NCBI RefSeq assembly: GCF_030272615.1 | Contig: NC_081408.1 | Location: forward strand, 62,740,614-62,804,613 | From: Cryptomeria japonica | Taxonomy: Eukaryota; Streptophyta; Pinopsida; Cupressales; Cupressaceae | Length of the DNA: 64,000 bases | Direction: 5' to 3' | Shown here: piece after piece, positions 46,176 to 58,090 of the stretch | Layout of the letters: each line of letters opens with the position of its first letter | Numbering within the stretch: the stretch's first letter is position 1 | Program-made: the position numbers and the translations under genes | Notes under the pieces: generated by a model | The model's database searches: none | What the model was told of the DNA's origin: nothing | What the model saw: only the letters and a program-made list of their open reading frames with translations

Positions 46176-48011
46176 CGATAACTGACAAAATTGATTGTGT
46201 GACTGCAGGAGTATTTGCCAATGTTAGAGTCACGGGAGAGATTCCCGTCGACTCAGAGGTTGCGACCAGAGTTGTCGATCCAGGACAGGATATCCATTGA
46301 GGAGATGGGTCTGACACATGTGCTATTTGTGCCTGAGTTTTGGGCAAACATGGGGTTGCTGACTGCGTTAGCTGAGAGATGGCACTCGGAGACGTGCACG
46401 TTTCACCTGCCGATGGGTGAGATGACAGTTACATTAGAGGATGTCTACAGGATTCTGCATATCCCTATCGATGGAGAGTTGATTCCCTATGACCGTGACG
46501 GTGACAGGGAGGCATTGAGACGGGTCTTCCAGGATCCCGGGTTGGAGATGCGAGCAGGTCATGTAGCCTGGGATACCATGACTGCCACAGGTTTAACATT
46601 GCCGGCAGTTATTGGGGGAGCCATCAGTGGGTATTTGTGTCCAGACAGGGCCACACGAGGATTGGCAGTGGGCTGGGGAGGGGCATTGGAGACACTGATG
46701 ACAGAGCACACTAGGTATGCATGGGGGCCATGTGTCCTGGCACATTTATATTATGAGCTGCATCAGTTTGTGTACCATAGATCAGTGGGTTTGGGCTGCG
46801 GCGTGACTCTCTTGCAGGTGTGGGCTTATGAGCACCTTCCCATCACACGACCCATTCATTTCAGAGGCAGAGGATAGGGACGGAGCTTCGTGCACTTGTA
46901 CGACATGATTACTTCCCAGCCTCGGATTGGTAGATTGGAGCATTGGAGGCGCGTCATAGATGACATGGACATGGTCATCTGGAGGCCGTACCTGGGGTGC
47001 GAGGAGTGGGATGATGACACATTGGAGCTACCATATGTTTTTAGGAGCAGGTATCTGATGGGGCGGACACCCTATATTTTGGAGAGGCAGCTTGTGGATA
47101 AGGTGTGCAGGCAGTTTGGGCGGATCCAGCGGATGCCACGGGGCTTGGGCATGTATGCCCGTACGGTCAGAGATCAGGTGTAGTTTGGGTCGCTATTATC
47201 ATATGATCAGGCAGTGACATAGCTAGCAGAGATGATGCTGATGCCCTGGGACATGTGGCCAGAGGTAGATGATGCAGGGATGGACGCAGAGTACTCTGCG
47301 TATTGGGCAGAGCATCCGTTTCCCAGGTTGACAGATCCGGCAGAGCCACTGGAGGGAGAGGGTGGAGGAGATGATGATGATGGTGGAGGGGATGGAGGTA
47401 GGGGCCGGCGGAGGCGGAGGGGAGTGGTGGGAGAGAGGCGGGTGGCACCTCGGAGGGAGGGAGGATAGGAGAGAGTAGCTCCGGTGGTGAGGGGTCGGGG
47501 TGGACTGCCCCTACAGGTGCCAGCAGCACAGGGTCCTAGAGCACAGGGACCTAGACAGGTGCAGGCAAAGGGACAGAGATAGGTATAGCCACAGGTACCT
47601 AGACAGGCACAGGGACAGGCACCTGTAGGGGAGGAGCCACAGGCAGAGGCTGAGAGCGAAGATTCTGAGGAGGATGAGGTGTTGAGGCTACGAGAGATCT
47701 GCCAGGGCCAGGCAGATGAGATTGAGGATTTGGTGCGGGAGAGAGATCACCTCAGGATCAGGGTCAGAGACACAGAGCGAGAGAGGGATCAGGCCATCCA
47801 GAGATACACAGAGGCCGAGACAGCTCTGAGGGCAGGGAGGCGGGCAGCAGAGGATGCAGGGGCAGGCTACGCATATGTCTTGCGAGCCAGAGAGGAGATC
47901 GCCTACTGGAGGGATCTATACTATGCAACCGTGCCAGCAGATCAGCGGGCTAGGAGCTTCCATAGATCGTCGCGCACAGCGACGGCTACGGGAGGGAGTC
48001 GTAGGAGATAG

Positions 48012-49806
48012 GCATCCAGCGGTGGGGTCATGGGGCCTCCACCACCACCAGAGAGACAGGGGGATCCTGGGGCGGGACCATCTACAGCTCAGACTCCATC
48101 GAGGCCAGCGGCTCCGAGGGAGGGAGTTCATCATAGCCTTAGAGGGCTCCCCATTGTATCAGTATATGTACCATTGTTATATTGTAGACACCTGCGAGTG
48201 ATTCTTTGTAGCCATATGATTCTTTTGAGATCATTGTATCATGACACATTTTGATTATATATGAGATGATTCATTTTGCGGCAGCTATATGCATGTGTAT
48301 CTTATGTGATGAAATGTTCTTATGTGATACATGTTTTATGATATGGATGCTTATATGATGCAATGCAATATATTTTTGTTCTTTTATGTTGTATATGTGA
48401 TGCATGATGCAAATGTGAATGTATGTGATGCAGATGAATATGATAATGCAAATGATTATTTACATAATGAAAATGTGAGATGTGCTAACATGTGTTGTAT
48501 GCAGGATGTGATGCAATTGTGATATCTATATGTATGTGTGAAATGCTTATATGTGGTGATGTAGGTGTAACTATATGAAACGCAAATGTTTTTGGTGTGT
48601 CATTATACTCAGTCATGTGATAGCGGGCTACGCGGACTCGAGAAGGACAATGGAAGTCAATCAAGAAAGGGGGATGGAAGACAGAAGATATGAACGTGAA
48701 AGAGCTTCTTGTGCGTTATCATCATTGAGCTTTATTATGGCAAAATAGATTATGACAATCGAGGCATTTGTTCGGCCCAGAAAGTCATTGTACCTGTTTG
48801 CATGGAGATAAGACAGTCACAAACAAGGAATGCCCCAGTTCATACTAGACTCACAGTGTCCTCATATCCTTGGACAAGTCATAGCATTACTAAAAGACAA
48901 TCCACAGACAGCAAATGCAAATAGGTGACGATACCCCATCCTCGCCTTTCTAGTCAAAGACATCCTGGAGATAGAATCTCTAGTCAAAGACATCCTGGAA
49001 AAGCTAAAAGACATGTCACCAAAAAGATAAAATCAAAAGAAAACCAAGACTCGACACCAACATCCACTGTAGTCCTCAATTTTAGTGTCTCTTGTCACTT
49101 GTATAAGTCGAATTTTGATTGTGGTCACAATGTTCACTTTCACAAAAAGGATAGATAGCACTGAACCATATGTTGCCTGAGTCTGTTAAAAGATTTGATT
49201 TTGTTGAAGCTCATTGTTGCTGCTGTGTCTCCTTTGAAACTGACTGAATCCATGAAATTGATACTTTATTGCGGAGAAGACGAAACTTTATTGCGGATCT
49301 TCGATGCAGATGTTGCTTTATTGTGGATTGTGCGCGGATAGACTTGAAGGAAGCTGGAAGAAACTGTACTCCTCGAAACATGTGATGTTCTTAGTTCCAC
49401 ACCCATTACTAGACGTAGGATTTGCCTTAGCCACAGATAGGAGCTGATTTATTATGGATGGAAAGGGAGTGAAAAGGGAGGGTTATGGATGGATTGGTCA
49501 TGAGTGTGTGCAAAGTGAAAGGATGAAGAGAATCCTGAAGGAGGGAGGAGCAATGTCTCTCTACGCATGGCGCTGGTGACCCAGTTTTCACCATGGTACT
49601 TGCCCAGGGCGCCACCGAAGTGGTTTTCACCGTTGGACGAAATTATTTCTCTTTACTTTTTTTGATTTTTCAATTTTTTTGTTGTCACAAGGCGCCTGTT
49701 TGCCAGGTTTTCACCAAGTAACGATTTTTTTGTTTTATAATTTTTTTTGTATTTTTGCAATGTTTTGATTTTTTTTGTATTTTTGAATTAGGATGTTCCA
49801 AAGAGC
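48012..49806. other. Spacer between PMD and pol of E2
   Basis: An AT-rich, TGATGCA-rich stretch (48200-48550) is followed by unassigned sequence with duplicated AGTCAAAGACATCCTGGA near 48953 and 48983, and T-rich runs (49640-49790). No domain-bearing frame. It is three times longer than the matching spacer in E1. Confidence 0.6.
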
Positions 49807-52800
49807 TTATGTGTAGAACCTGCGAACGTGCATGCTGTTGATAGGATCCTCTAAGGGTTCACCTTCTGTAGTTGAGAGCTGATATGCCCCAGATCCATAT
49901 ACCGCTGTAATGATGTAAGGACCAAGCCAGTTTGGTTCGAATTTGCCCTTCTTATCTTTGTCTTGCTGATTCTTGGGGTTCTCTCTGAGGACTAAGTCAC
50001 CTACCTCAAATGTGCGAGGCTTGACCTTGTGATTGTAACTGTGACTCATTCGTTGTTGGTAAGCCTTGAGATGATTAAAAGCAGTGTGTCGTCGTTCCTC
50101 CAGCAGTTCTAGTTCTTGTAAGCGAGAGACCCTGTAGTCTTCATCGTTGATTACGTTTCTCAAGGAGACCCGTAAAGAAGGTAACTTGACCTCAATAGGC
50201 AAGATGGCTTCAGAGCCGTAAACAAGTGAGTAGGGTGTAGCTCTTGTAGGTGTGCGGACACTTGTGCGGTAGGCCCAAAGTGCAGGATTGAGTTGGACAT
50301 GCCAGTTACGGCCAGCGTCGTCGACTGTCTTTTTAAGGATTTTAAGAATTGTTTTGTTAGATGCCTCAGCTTGGCCATTACCTTGGGGGTAGTATGGTGT
50401 AGAGAAACGATGAGAGATATGGAAGCGCTCATAGAGTTCACGAACATCCTGATTTTTGAAAGGACACCCGTTATCAGTAATAATGGAAGTAGGAATCCCA
50501 TATTGGCAAATGATGTAGTTCAGAATGAAAGTAGCGATTTGTTTCCCAGTAACTTGTGTGAGAGGCACGGCTTCAATCCACTTTGTGAAATACTCTGTGG
50601 CTGTGATAATGAATTTATGTCCATTGGAAGAAGGAGGGTGAATCTTGCCTATGAGATCGAGTCCCCACTGACAAAAGGGCCAAGGAGATGCAAGTGGTTG
50701 TAGTTCCTATGCTGGTGCATGTATGAGGTCTCCATGAATTTGACACTGCTTACACTTCTTGACAAACTGATATGCATCTTTTTCCATAGTAGGCCAGTAG
50801 TATCCAGTCCTAATGAGTTTCTTGGCCAAGGTAGGACCACTAGTATGCGGACCACATATCCCTTCGTGCACTTCTCGTAATGCAATCTGAGCTTCGTCAC
50901 TCTCTAAACATCTAAGAAGGGTGCCATCTAGACCTCGTCGGTATAGGATATCAGCTAGGATAACGTATCGGGAGGATTGGTGAATGAAAGTGCGGCGTTG
51001 GTTGTTCGATAGATCGGGAGGTAAGATATTGTCACGAAGGTATGTGAATATGGAACCATATAACTGGGATTCAGGACCAACAACACATATCATTTCAGTA
51101 GGAGTGATCTCATATGACGGAATCAGCAGGTTGTCAACCAGGAACTCATAGCGAGTCTCATTTTGCGGTAGATCAATGAGTGAAGCAATTGTAGCCATGG
51201 CATCAGCAACACGATTCTGTTCTCTTGGTATCTGCTCAAACTCTATCTTTGCAAAGTGTTGTTTCAAATCATCTACAGTTGTTTGTAAGGCATTAGCTTT
51301 TCATCTTTTGTTTGATAATCATCAATTGCTTAACGGATGACCAGTTGAGAATCCCCAAAAACATGAAGCTCTTGGATCTTCCACTGAACTGCAATTCTTA
51401 GCCCAGTTGTTAATGCCTCGTATTCCACTATATTGTTGGTGCAAGGAAATGATAAGCGGTATGACTTTGGTATAGAATCGCCTTGAGGATTTATAAAGAG
51501 TATACCCGCTCCTGCCCCATGCTGTGTGTATGAGCCGTCAAAGTATAGTTGCCATGGCTTTGAAGGTGATATTGTTAGAATGGACTCATCTGGAAATTCT
51601 GACTGTAGAGGAACATCATCTATCATGGGAGCATCTGCCAATTGATCTGCAATTGCTTGTCCTTTTATAGCTTTTCTGTCCACGTATTCAATGTCGAATT
51701 CACTCAAGATCATTACCCACTTGGCTAGCCGCCCAGTAAGTGTAGCTTTGTTGAGAAGATATTTTAGTGGATCAATTCTGGCAATCAACCTAGTCTTGTG
51801 AGTGAGCATATAATGTCATAATTTTTGTGAAGCAAAGACCACAGTGAGACATGCACGCTCAATTGGTGTGTAGTTCAGCTCATATCCCACCAATGTGCGA
51901 CTGATATAGTAGACCGCTTTTTCCTTGTCGTCAGGTATTTGCTGTGCTAGGAGTGCCCCCAGTGCTGTTGGAGTAGCTGATATGTAAAGTAGCAATGGTT
52001 GATCTGGAATTCGTGGCATCAAAACTGGCGGGTTCAAAAGATAGTCTTTGAGCGCTTGAAAAGCCTGTTGACAGTTCTCATCCCATTTGAACTTGATGTT
52101 TTTGTGTAGCAGATGCTGGAAAGGGTTACACTTATCCGCAAGTTGTGCTATGAATCTTCGTATGGATTGGAGTCTCCCTTGTAAAGACCGAAGTTGACTG
52201 ATATTCTTGGGTGGCGGCATGTCCAAAATAGCCTTGACCTTTGCTGGATCAGCCTCTATTCCTCTTTTAGACACAATGAATCCTAGGAGCTTCCCGGAGG
52301 TTACTCCAAAGACACATTTCTTAGGATTTAGTCTTACCTTGTACTTTTCCAACCGATCAAAAGTGACTGAAAGTATGTCCAAGTGTGTATTTCTGTCTAT
52401 TGATTTAATCAAAAGATCGTCAACATAATCTTCCACGGTTATGTGCATGAGATCATGGAAGATAGTAGTCATAGCTCGTTGATACGTGGCACCTGCATTT
52501 TTCAGCCCAAAGGGCATGACATTCCAGCAGAAGGTTCCCCATGGACAAGTAAATGATGTTTTATGTTGATCTTCGGGTGCTATCCTGATTTGATTATATC
52601 CAGAAAATCCGTCCATTAAGGATAACATCTCATGGCCTGCTGTGAGATCAACAATTAAATCAATGTTTGGTAATGGGAAATCGTCCTTTGGAAAAGCCTT
52701 GTTGATATCCCTGAAGTCTGTACATATTCGGATGCTGCGATCTGGTTTGCTAACAGGTACTAAGTTGGAAATCCATTCGGGATAATCAATTGGGCGTATG

Positions 52801-55800
52801 AATCCGACATCCAGTAATTTTTCTAGCTCTGCCTTGACTAATAATGCCACTTGTGGATGCATTTTCCTCAATTTCTGCTTTACTGGTTTTGCCCCCAGTT
52901 TGACTGTTAAATGATGCATTACTAAATCCGGGTCTAGTCCAGGCATATCAGCATAAGACCATGCGAAGTTGACTTGTCGTTCCTTAAAGAAGCTTATGAA
53001 TCTTGCTTTCTTGGCCTCTGTCAATGATTGAGCCAAAAATATGTTATGTGGAACCTCTGTTGTACCAATGTTTGTCTTTATAGTCTCCTCTACCAACATG
53101 GATGATTTTTCCTCGTATGATGCTGGGAGAATGTCAAGCCTTCCATCTTCGGGCGCCTCAGAGAGGTTTTCACCCTCAGATACGTCCTTTCTTTTTACTT
53201 TTTTAGAGTCAGATAGCGCCACAGTGTGGTTTTCGCCATAAGACCCTTGTTTTGTTTTTATTTTCACATTTTTGCGACTAGAAGGCCCGACACCCTCACC
53301 AAAGTATGCCATGTTATTAAGCTCTATGGCGTATCCTACTTTATGGTCTCCAAGAGGAAGATCATCGCGAATGCCAAGATAATCGACAATAGCTTCGTCA
53401 TTTTGAAATGTATCAAGCTGTGCTGGTCCATCCTGATCCCAGTCAATGAGTTGGGGGTGAACGAGGGGAAGGTCTTTAGTGTTTTTAGAGTCCGCAAGGC
53501 TAATAGTGAAGATGTGGTTATATTCAGGAATGTCCAGATAGTCATCGAGGTCGTCAATGGCACTCTCCTCATCAGTTTCGATCATGAGTGAGTCCAAATT
53601 ATCATCACTAGTAGCACCCTCAGGGACAGGTGTCCTCATCCTATGTGATCTTGACCTAGGGCCTTGAAACGACGACTGTGCGGGATCCTTATGGGTCGGT
53701 TCTTGGCCAACTCTGAATTTTTTGTAAAATTCCTCCTCCTCTGTAGGTTCCTCTGGCTCTCTAAATGTCTCATTGAGCTCATAGTCGCTGGAGGATTTGT
53801 CTGAACCCCATTCCCATTCGTTGGAATCTATAGAATAGTCATCTTCTTGTTGAACTTCAACCACTTTGACTCGCCATATCTGTTTTGTTCTTTTATTTTG
53901 AATCTTGGGATTTAGAAAACCAAGCCCCTTGGAGCATTCCCTTCTTGTAGTTAGCTCAGGTTGTAAAGGCTCCATGACACCTTCTTTGCGTAGTCCAAGA
54001 GGACTTTTTCCATCATACCCGAATCTTTGCAGAATTTTGAAACCTTTGCCATAGTTCTCACAGGGTATTATAATTTGATCATGTGTATCCTCTTCAGCGT
54101 CCTTATATAGCATTTTATATAAATTTTCTTCCTCTAGTTTGCCCCATTTTTGAAAGACGGTAGGATCCCATTTGAGTAGCATGATGGAGATTTGCTTATT
54201 AGGATGTGGCCTCCCATATTCCTTGGGGGAGTTCATGACTTGTCGTAAGAACATTGTTTGATTCAGAGTGTATTCTCCCATGCCTTTGTCTTGAAACTTG
54301 GCTCTAAGTTCACCTTGTTTGGATGTCGAGGGCTTTAATGACTCAGGATCAATATATGCTAGAGAAGGAGTAGCCTCACGATTGCTGGGAATGATAGTCT
54401 CAGTATGTGATCTCAAGTTATTGCAATATATGAATGGATTTGGATCACCATTGACCGTTACCTCGACTCCATTATGAGGAAACTTAATGCATTGGTGGTA
54501 TGTTGATGGGACTTCCCTCATTTCATGAATCCATGGATGTCCTAGCAATATGTTATACGTGAGGTCTAGATCCAGGACTTGACAAACCACGTCCTTTGTG
54601 ATTGGCCCTATTCTTAGTGGTAAGATGACCGTGCCCTTGGACGAATGCTCTTCATCATCATAAGCCTTAATAGTGATTTGGTTTGTAGAATTCACAGCTT
54701 TGTCAGAATATCCCAATTGTCTGATGGTGCTCAATGTACAAATATTAAGACCTGCTCCTCCATCTATCAGGAAACGTTTTATTCGGTGTTTATGTATGAA
54801 GGCTTCAATGTGTAGAGGTGCATTATGAGGCTGACTTATGGAGGCATCATCAGCTTCTGTGAATGTGAGGGAGTGTGGAACAGATAAGTATCCCACCATG
54901 GCTTGAAACTGGTCCACGTTCAAATCAGTAGGGACAGCAGTATCTCTCAAGGTTTTATCAAGGATAGCTTTATGTGCAGGAGATATAAGTAAGAGCTCAA
55001 GAATGGAGATGAGTGCGGGTGTCTTCCCTAGTTGTTCTATAAGGTCGTACTCAGGTTTGGTTGATGAAAGATTGGTATTCTTAGTAGAGGCACCTGGCAA
55101 TGTGATCTTACCTCGACGGGTTGTAACATGACATTCAGAGGTAGATGCGGATGAAGATCCCACACCTTTTAGGACAATTTTGGGTCTTTGAGAAGGATTC
55201 TCAGGATTTTTATTTTTGATAGTAATGGTAGAGATATGATTGTCCATTGAGATGTGATTGATGGTAGAATCATAATTGTAAGGTGCTCTAGTGTAATTGG
55301 CTTGATCATCTGTGACTTTGCCTTTTCCCTTGTCATGTTTTGGGAATGGTTCCTTAAACACCTCATGCTCTTGGTTAGATGAATGTCCCTCAATCTCTAT
55401 ATCTCCTCTGTCAATGAGATCTTGCACAATGTTTTTCAATCGATGGCAATTACCTGTCTTGTGACCCTTGCTCTTATGAAACTCACAAAACTCATCATCA
55501 TTCCACCAATTCGGTTTTACCTTTGGTTCATATGGAGGAAAATCTGGGACCGTGATCACTTGGTTTGCTACAAGCTTTTTGAATACTGATTCAAGTGGTT
55601 CTCCCAATGGAGTATACTTCCTTCGTGGTTTAGCAGCCGTTTGATTGTTCACTTGATTGTTGGTAGAACTTGATCCAGAAAAGATGAACTTTGGTCTTAC
55701 TGTGTTGGCATCAACAACACCATCATTAACCGTGTTCTTGTTCTTGTTCCAAAATTTTGGTTTGTCCTTTCCTTTGAAGTCCTCTTTGTTTTCTTTGAAT

Positions 55801-56507
55801 AGCTTGATAATTCCTTGTTCAATTAAGACCTTTTCTGTTGCTAGGCCCTTTTCAATGACATCCTTGAATGTAGACAAACAAGCTTTTCTGAGATCATAGC
55901 CAATAGCCTTATTAACGTTTTGTGTGAACATCTCCACCATTTGTTTCTGCGGGATCTCACAAGAGCATCTGCTAGCTAAGTTTCTCCATCTCTGTAAAAA
56001 TGTTGCGAAAGATTCTCCTTCCTTTTGTTTCGTATTGCACAAGGTAGTAACTGAGACATCTGTTTCAATGTTGTAAGAGAAATGCTGAATGAATGCTTCT
56101 GCCAAGTCGCCCCATGACTTAATACCGGGAGGTAATTGAGAAAACCATTCCATAGCTTGATCTCCTAAGCTCTGTGGGAACAACCTCATCAAGTATGTTT
56201 CTTCTGCCGCTACCTCAATGCAAGCTGTGAAGAATTGTCTTATATGTGCCTTGGGGTCTCCTCTCCCTCTATATTTGTCAAATTTCGGTGTTACAAAGTG
56301 CGGAGGAAATGGAGGCATTGGAATGCTCTTATCGAAGGGATAAGGGCATATATCTCTCATAGTATATGTGGGTTTTGATGTGCCCATGTCTTCCACTTTC
56401 TTTTGTAGATCTCTAATTTGTTGCTCCAAATTATTTTTGGGAGGAGATGGATTTCTTGTAGCATACCCCATGTTTGAGACACCCATTTGAGGAGGAGCTT
56501 GTTGCAT
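49807..56507 (-). pseudogene. gag-pol: E2 gag-pol: Gag, protease, G-patch, RT, dual RNase H, integrase
   Basis: The minus strand is open for 1,563 codons (56507-51816) and shares its frame with ORF1 upstream. A retrotrans_gag block (MEWFSQLPPGIKSWGDL) lies near 56150. A zinc finger CEFHKSKGHKTGNC lies near 55480, a variant of the usual CCHC knuckle. The protease active site DGGAG is near 54760. A G-patch-like block (YGKGFKILQRFGYDGKSPLG) lies near 54050. Reverse transcriptase has YVDDLL near 52420. A degenerate first RNase H (LLYISATPTAL) is followed by archaeal-type RNase H (LYFDGSY, NNIVEYEAL, GDSQLV; 51600-51330). The integrase has HHCC and DNG and GNGQAE motifs and ends at 49807. Breaks are TAA 56553, TGA 51816, TAA 51330, a one-base loss near 51280 and TAG 50707. 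Confidence 0.93.
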
Positions 56508-56552
56508 GTATGGATGATACTGATCGTAGACATGTCCATATGGAGGTCTATA

Positions 56553-57314
56553 TTATTGCGACATGTATGGAGCACTTGGCATAACTTCTTGTTGAGGGAC
56601 CCCATATCTATTTTGTGTGTATAAACCATATTCAACAGGTCTTTCATTTTCCATTGTGTTGCCCCCAATTTTGACATGAGGTCTCCTTGTGTCACAATTT
56701 TGAGGATGTCCTTGAGTATCCACTTGTCTTGATTGACCCATATCTTGAGCATGTGTTTGAGCATAAGGCCTCCATGATGGTCTTTGAATGTAAGTATCAT
56801 ATGTTTGAGCTTGTGTATGTGGGATTGCTGGTTTTTGAAGCAAAACTGATGGTGACTCAGGCATCATATTCGGTCCTCTATTTCCTCCACTATTTGGTCT
56901 CCTTTGATCCATGTTGGATTGAGTTTGTTGTGAAGGTCGACTTTCCATAAGTTGAGATAAGTCAAAATCATGCGGTATTTTGGCTCCACTTTGTGCCATC
57001 ATGTTTAGAAAGTATTGACGATCTCTCCTCATTATCTCTTCAACCAATCTATTGAATTGAGGATCCATTATGGATTCTTGTATGTCTGCTGATAATATTG
57101 AAGAATTGTCAACATTGTCATTGTGTGTAGCATTGTTGTTTATAGTGTTTGCGCTTTCCACATTTGGATTGTTTCTATAAACATTCATGTCTGGTAATGT
57201 AGTGTGCTCAGGATTGTAGAATAGATCATTGTCATACTCATAAGAACTCATGTTTGCGGATTCTTGAGATTCTTTAGCTATTCTCCTAGATTTTTGAAGG
57301 CGGGTTTCAACCAT
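56553..57314 (-). CDS. gag: E2 ORF1: Gln/Asn-rich N-terminal Gag extension
   Basis: 253 codons from ATG 57314 (MVETRLQKSRRIAKESQES) to TAA 56553, in frame with the long gag-pol frame. The rest of Gag follows this single stop (CAA TAA), which may be a CAA-to-TAA change. It has a basic start, many Asn, and a Pro/Gln/Met-rich half (MDQRRPNSGGNRGPNMMPES). I see no defined domain; this is probably the natural N-terminus of Gag. Confidence 0.75.
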   Translation of the reverse strand: MVETRLQKSRRIAKESQESANMSSYEYDNDLFYNPEHTTLPDMNVYRNNPNVESANTINNNATHNDNVDNSSILSADIQESIMDPQFNRLVEEIMRRDRQYFLNMMAQSGAKIPHDFDLSQLMESRPSQQTQSNMDQRRPNSGGNRGPNMMPESPSVLLQKPAIPHTQAQTYDTYIQRPSWRPYAQTHAQDMGQSRQVDTQGHPQNCDTRRPHVKIGGNTMENERPVEYGLYTQNRYGVPQQEVMPSAPYMSQ

Positions 57315-57812
57315 GAACTAGGTGTTTGACCAATATATGAGAGACTAGACGAAGAATGAAAAGAGTATGGAAGACCAAGAGTTGTATGGAGTGTAAATGA
57401 ATCTTGAGGTGTACTTGCAATGTCCAAAGTGTAAGACCAAGTATGTAAATAGTAGAGTAGGTGTGACTTCCAAAGAGAGGATAGTTTCTCTTGATGAGGT
57501 AAGTTGACCTTGACTCTAAGTAAGACCAAATGAGACCCAAAGGTAAGAAACCTTGATGAGGGACCACTTAGCAAAGTGTAGTTGTATGTAGTGTGTTGAC
57601 AAAGTATGATGAGGACAAGCAAGTGACCTTTTGACTCAAGTTTAGACAATTGTGAATGTAAAATGAGGTATGAAGCAATGATGGACTATGTGAGACCTTA
57701 GAACAGGCTGAATGCTAGATGAAATCTGAAGAGACAACCTAAGAAGCTCAAGTATGCCGAAACTGATTTTCTTTGTTTACTTGACTGTTAAAATTTTTTC
57801 AAATCCTGACAC

Positions 57813-58090
57813 AGACGCCTCTGTATACTTCACAGACATGGTTTTAAGACACAGTCGCTACTCTATTTGATGCAGACGTGATTTTGAGATTTTCCTGTTG
57901 ATGTTTGCCGGGACTGTAACAGTTTTTTTTTTTTGCAATTGTGGACACGGACGTGCCTGTATACTTCACAGACGCGATTCCAAGACACAGACGTGTCTCT
58001 GTTCGACACAGACGCTATTCCGTACTTCACAGACGCGTTTATCCGACACAGACGCGGTTTTAACAGACACAGACGCGTTTCTGTAACCTT
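57813..58090. repeat. CACAGACGC repeat block 1 in E2 leader
   Basis: About 11 units around the core (GA/TT)CACAGACGCG with short spacers, such as ACAGACGCGTTT and ACAGACGCGGTT. The core is the reverse complement of the array in the PMD intron. Confidence 0.85.

Larger units (their letters stand above)
45402..46208 (+). other. Predicted intron of the E2 PMD gene, built of two tandem arrays
   Basis: Bounded by GTAAGTACC and TGTGACTGCAG and full of stops. The E1 gene has its acceptor at the same protein position and phase. Most of the intron is repeat: a 19-21 bp GCGTCTGTG array and a 35-40 bp CACTTTGTGATGAACAGGGAG array. Confidence 0.8.
45336..48011 (+). pseudogene. Plant mobile domain (PMD, MAIN/MAIL1-like) gene carried antisense by E2, with an 807-bp intron
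   Basis: Exon 1 is 45336-45401 (ATG, 22 codons, donor CCG|GTAAGT). Exon 2 is 46209-48011 (acceptor GTGTGACTGCAG), phase 0. It encodes about 620 residues: the PMD core (ERWHSETCTFHLP, GEMTVTLEDVYRI), YAWGPCVLAHLYYEL and WRPYLG blocks to about 47180; an acidic/Gly region (47330-47400); an Arg then Pro/Gln-rich linker; an acidic patch; and a coiled coil (DLVRERDHLRIRVRDTERER) to SRRR at 48008. In-frame stops are TGA 45378, then TAG at 46875, 47181, 47220, 47466, 47580 and 47586; the terminal stop is also TAG. No frameshift is needed. Exon 2 aligns with the E1 gene, including the intron position. The gene is convergent with pol and lies between integrase and the 3' LTR. PMD proteins regulate silencing in plants; a role in the element is unproven. 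Confidence 0.9.

Noticed and set aside
47167-47529. 120-codon minus-strand Pro/Ser-rich frame opposite the PMD gene
   Set aside because: Antisense shadow of the Gly/Arg/acidic region of the PMD gene.
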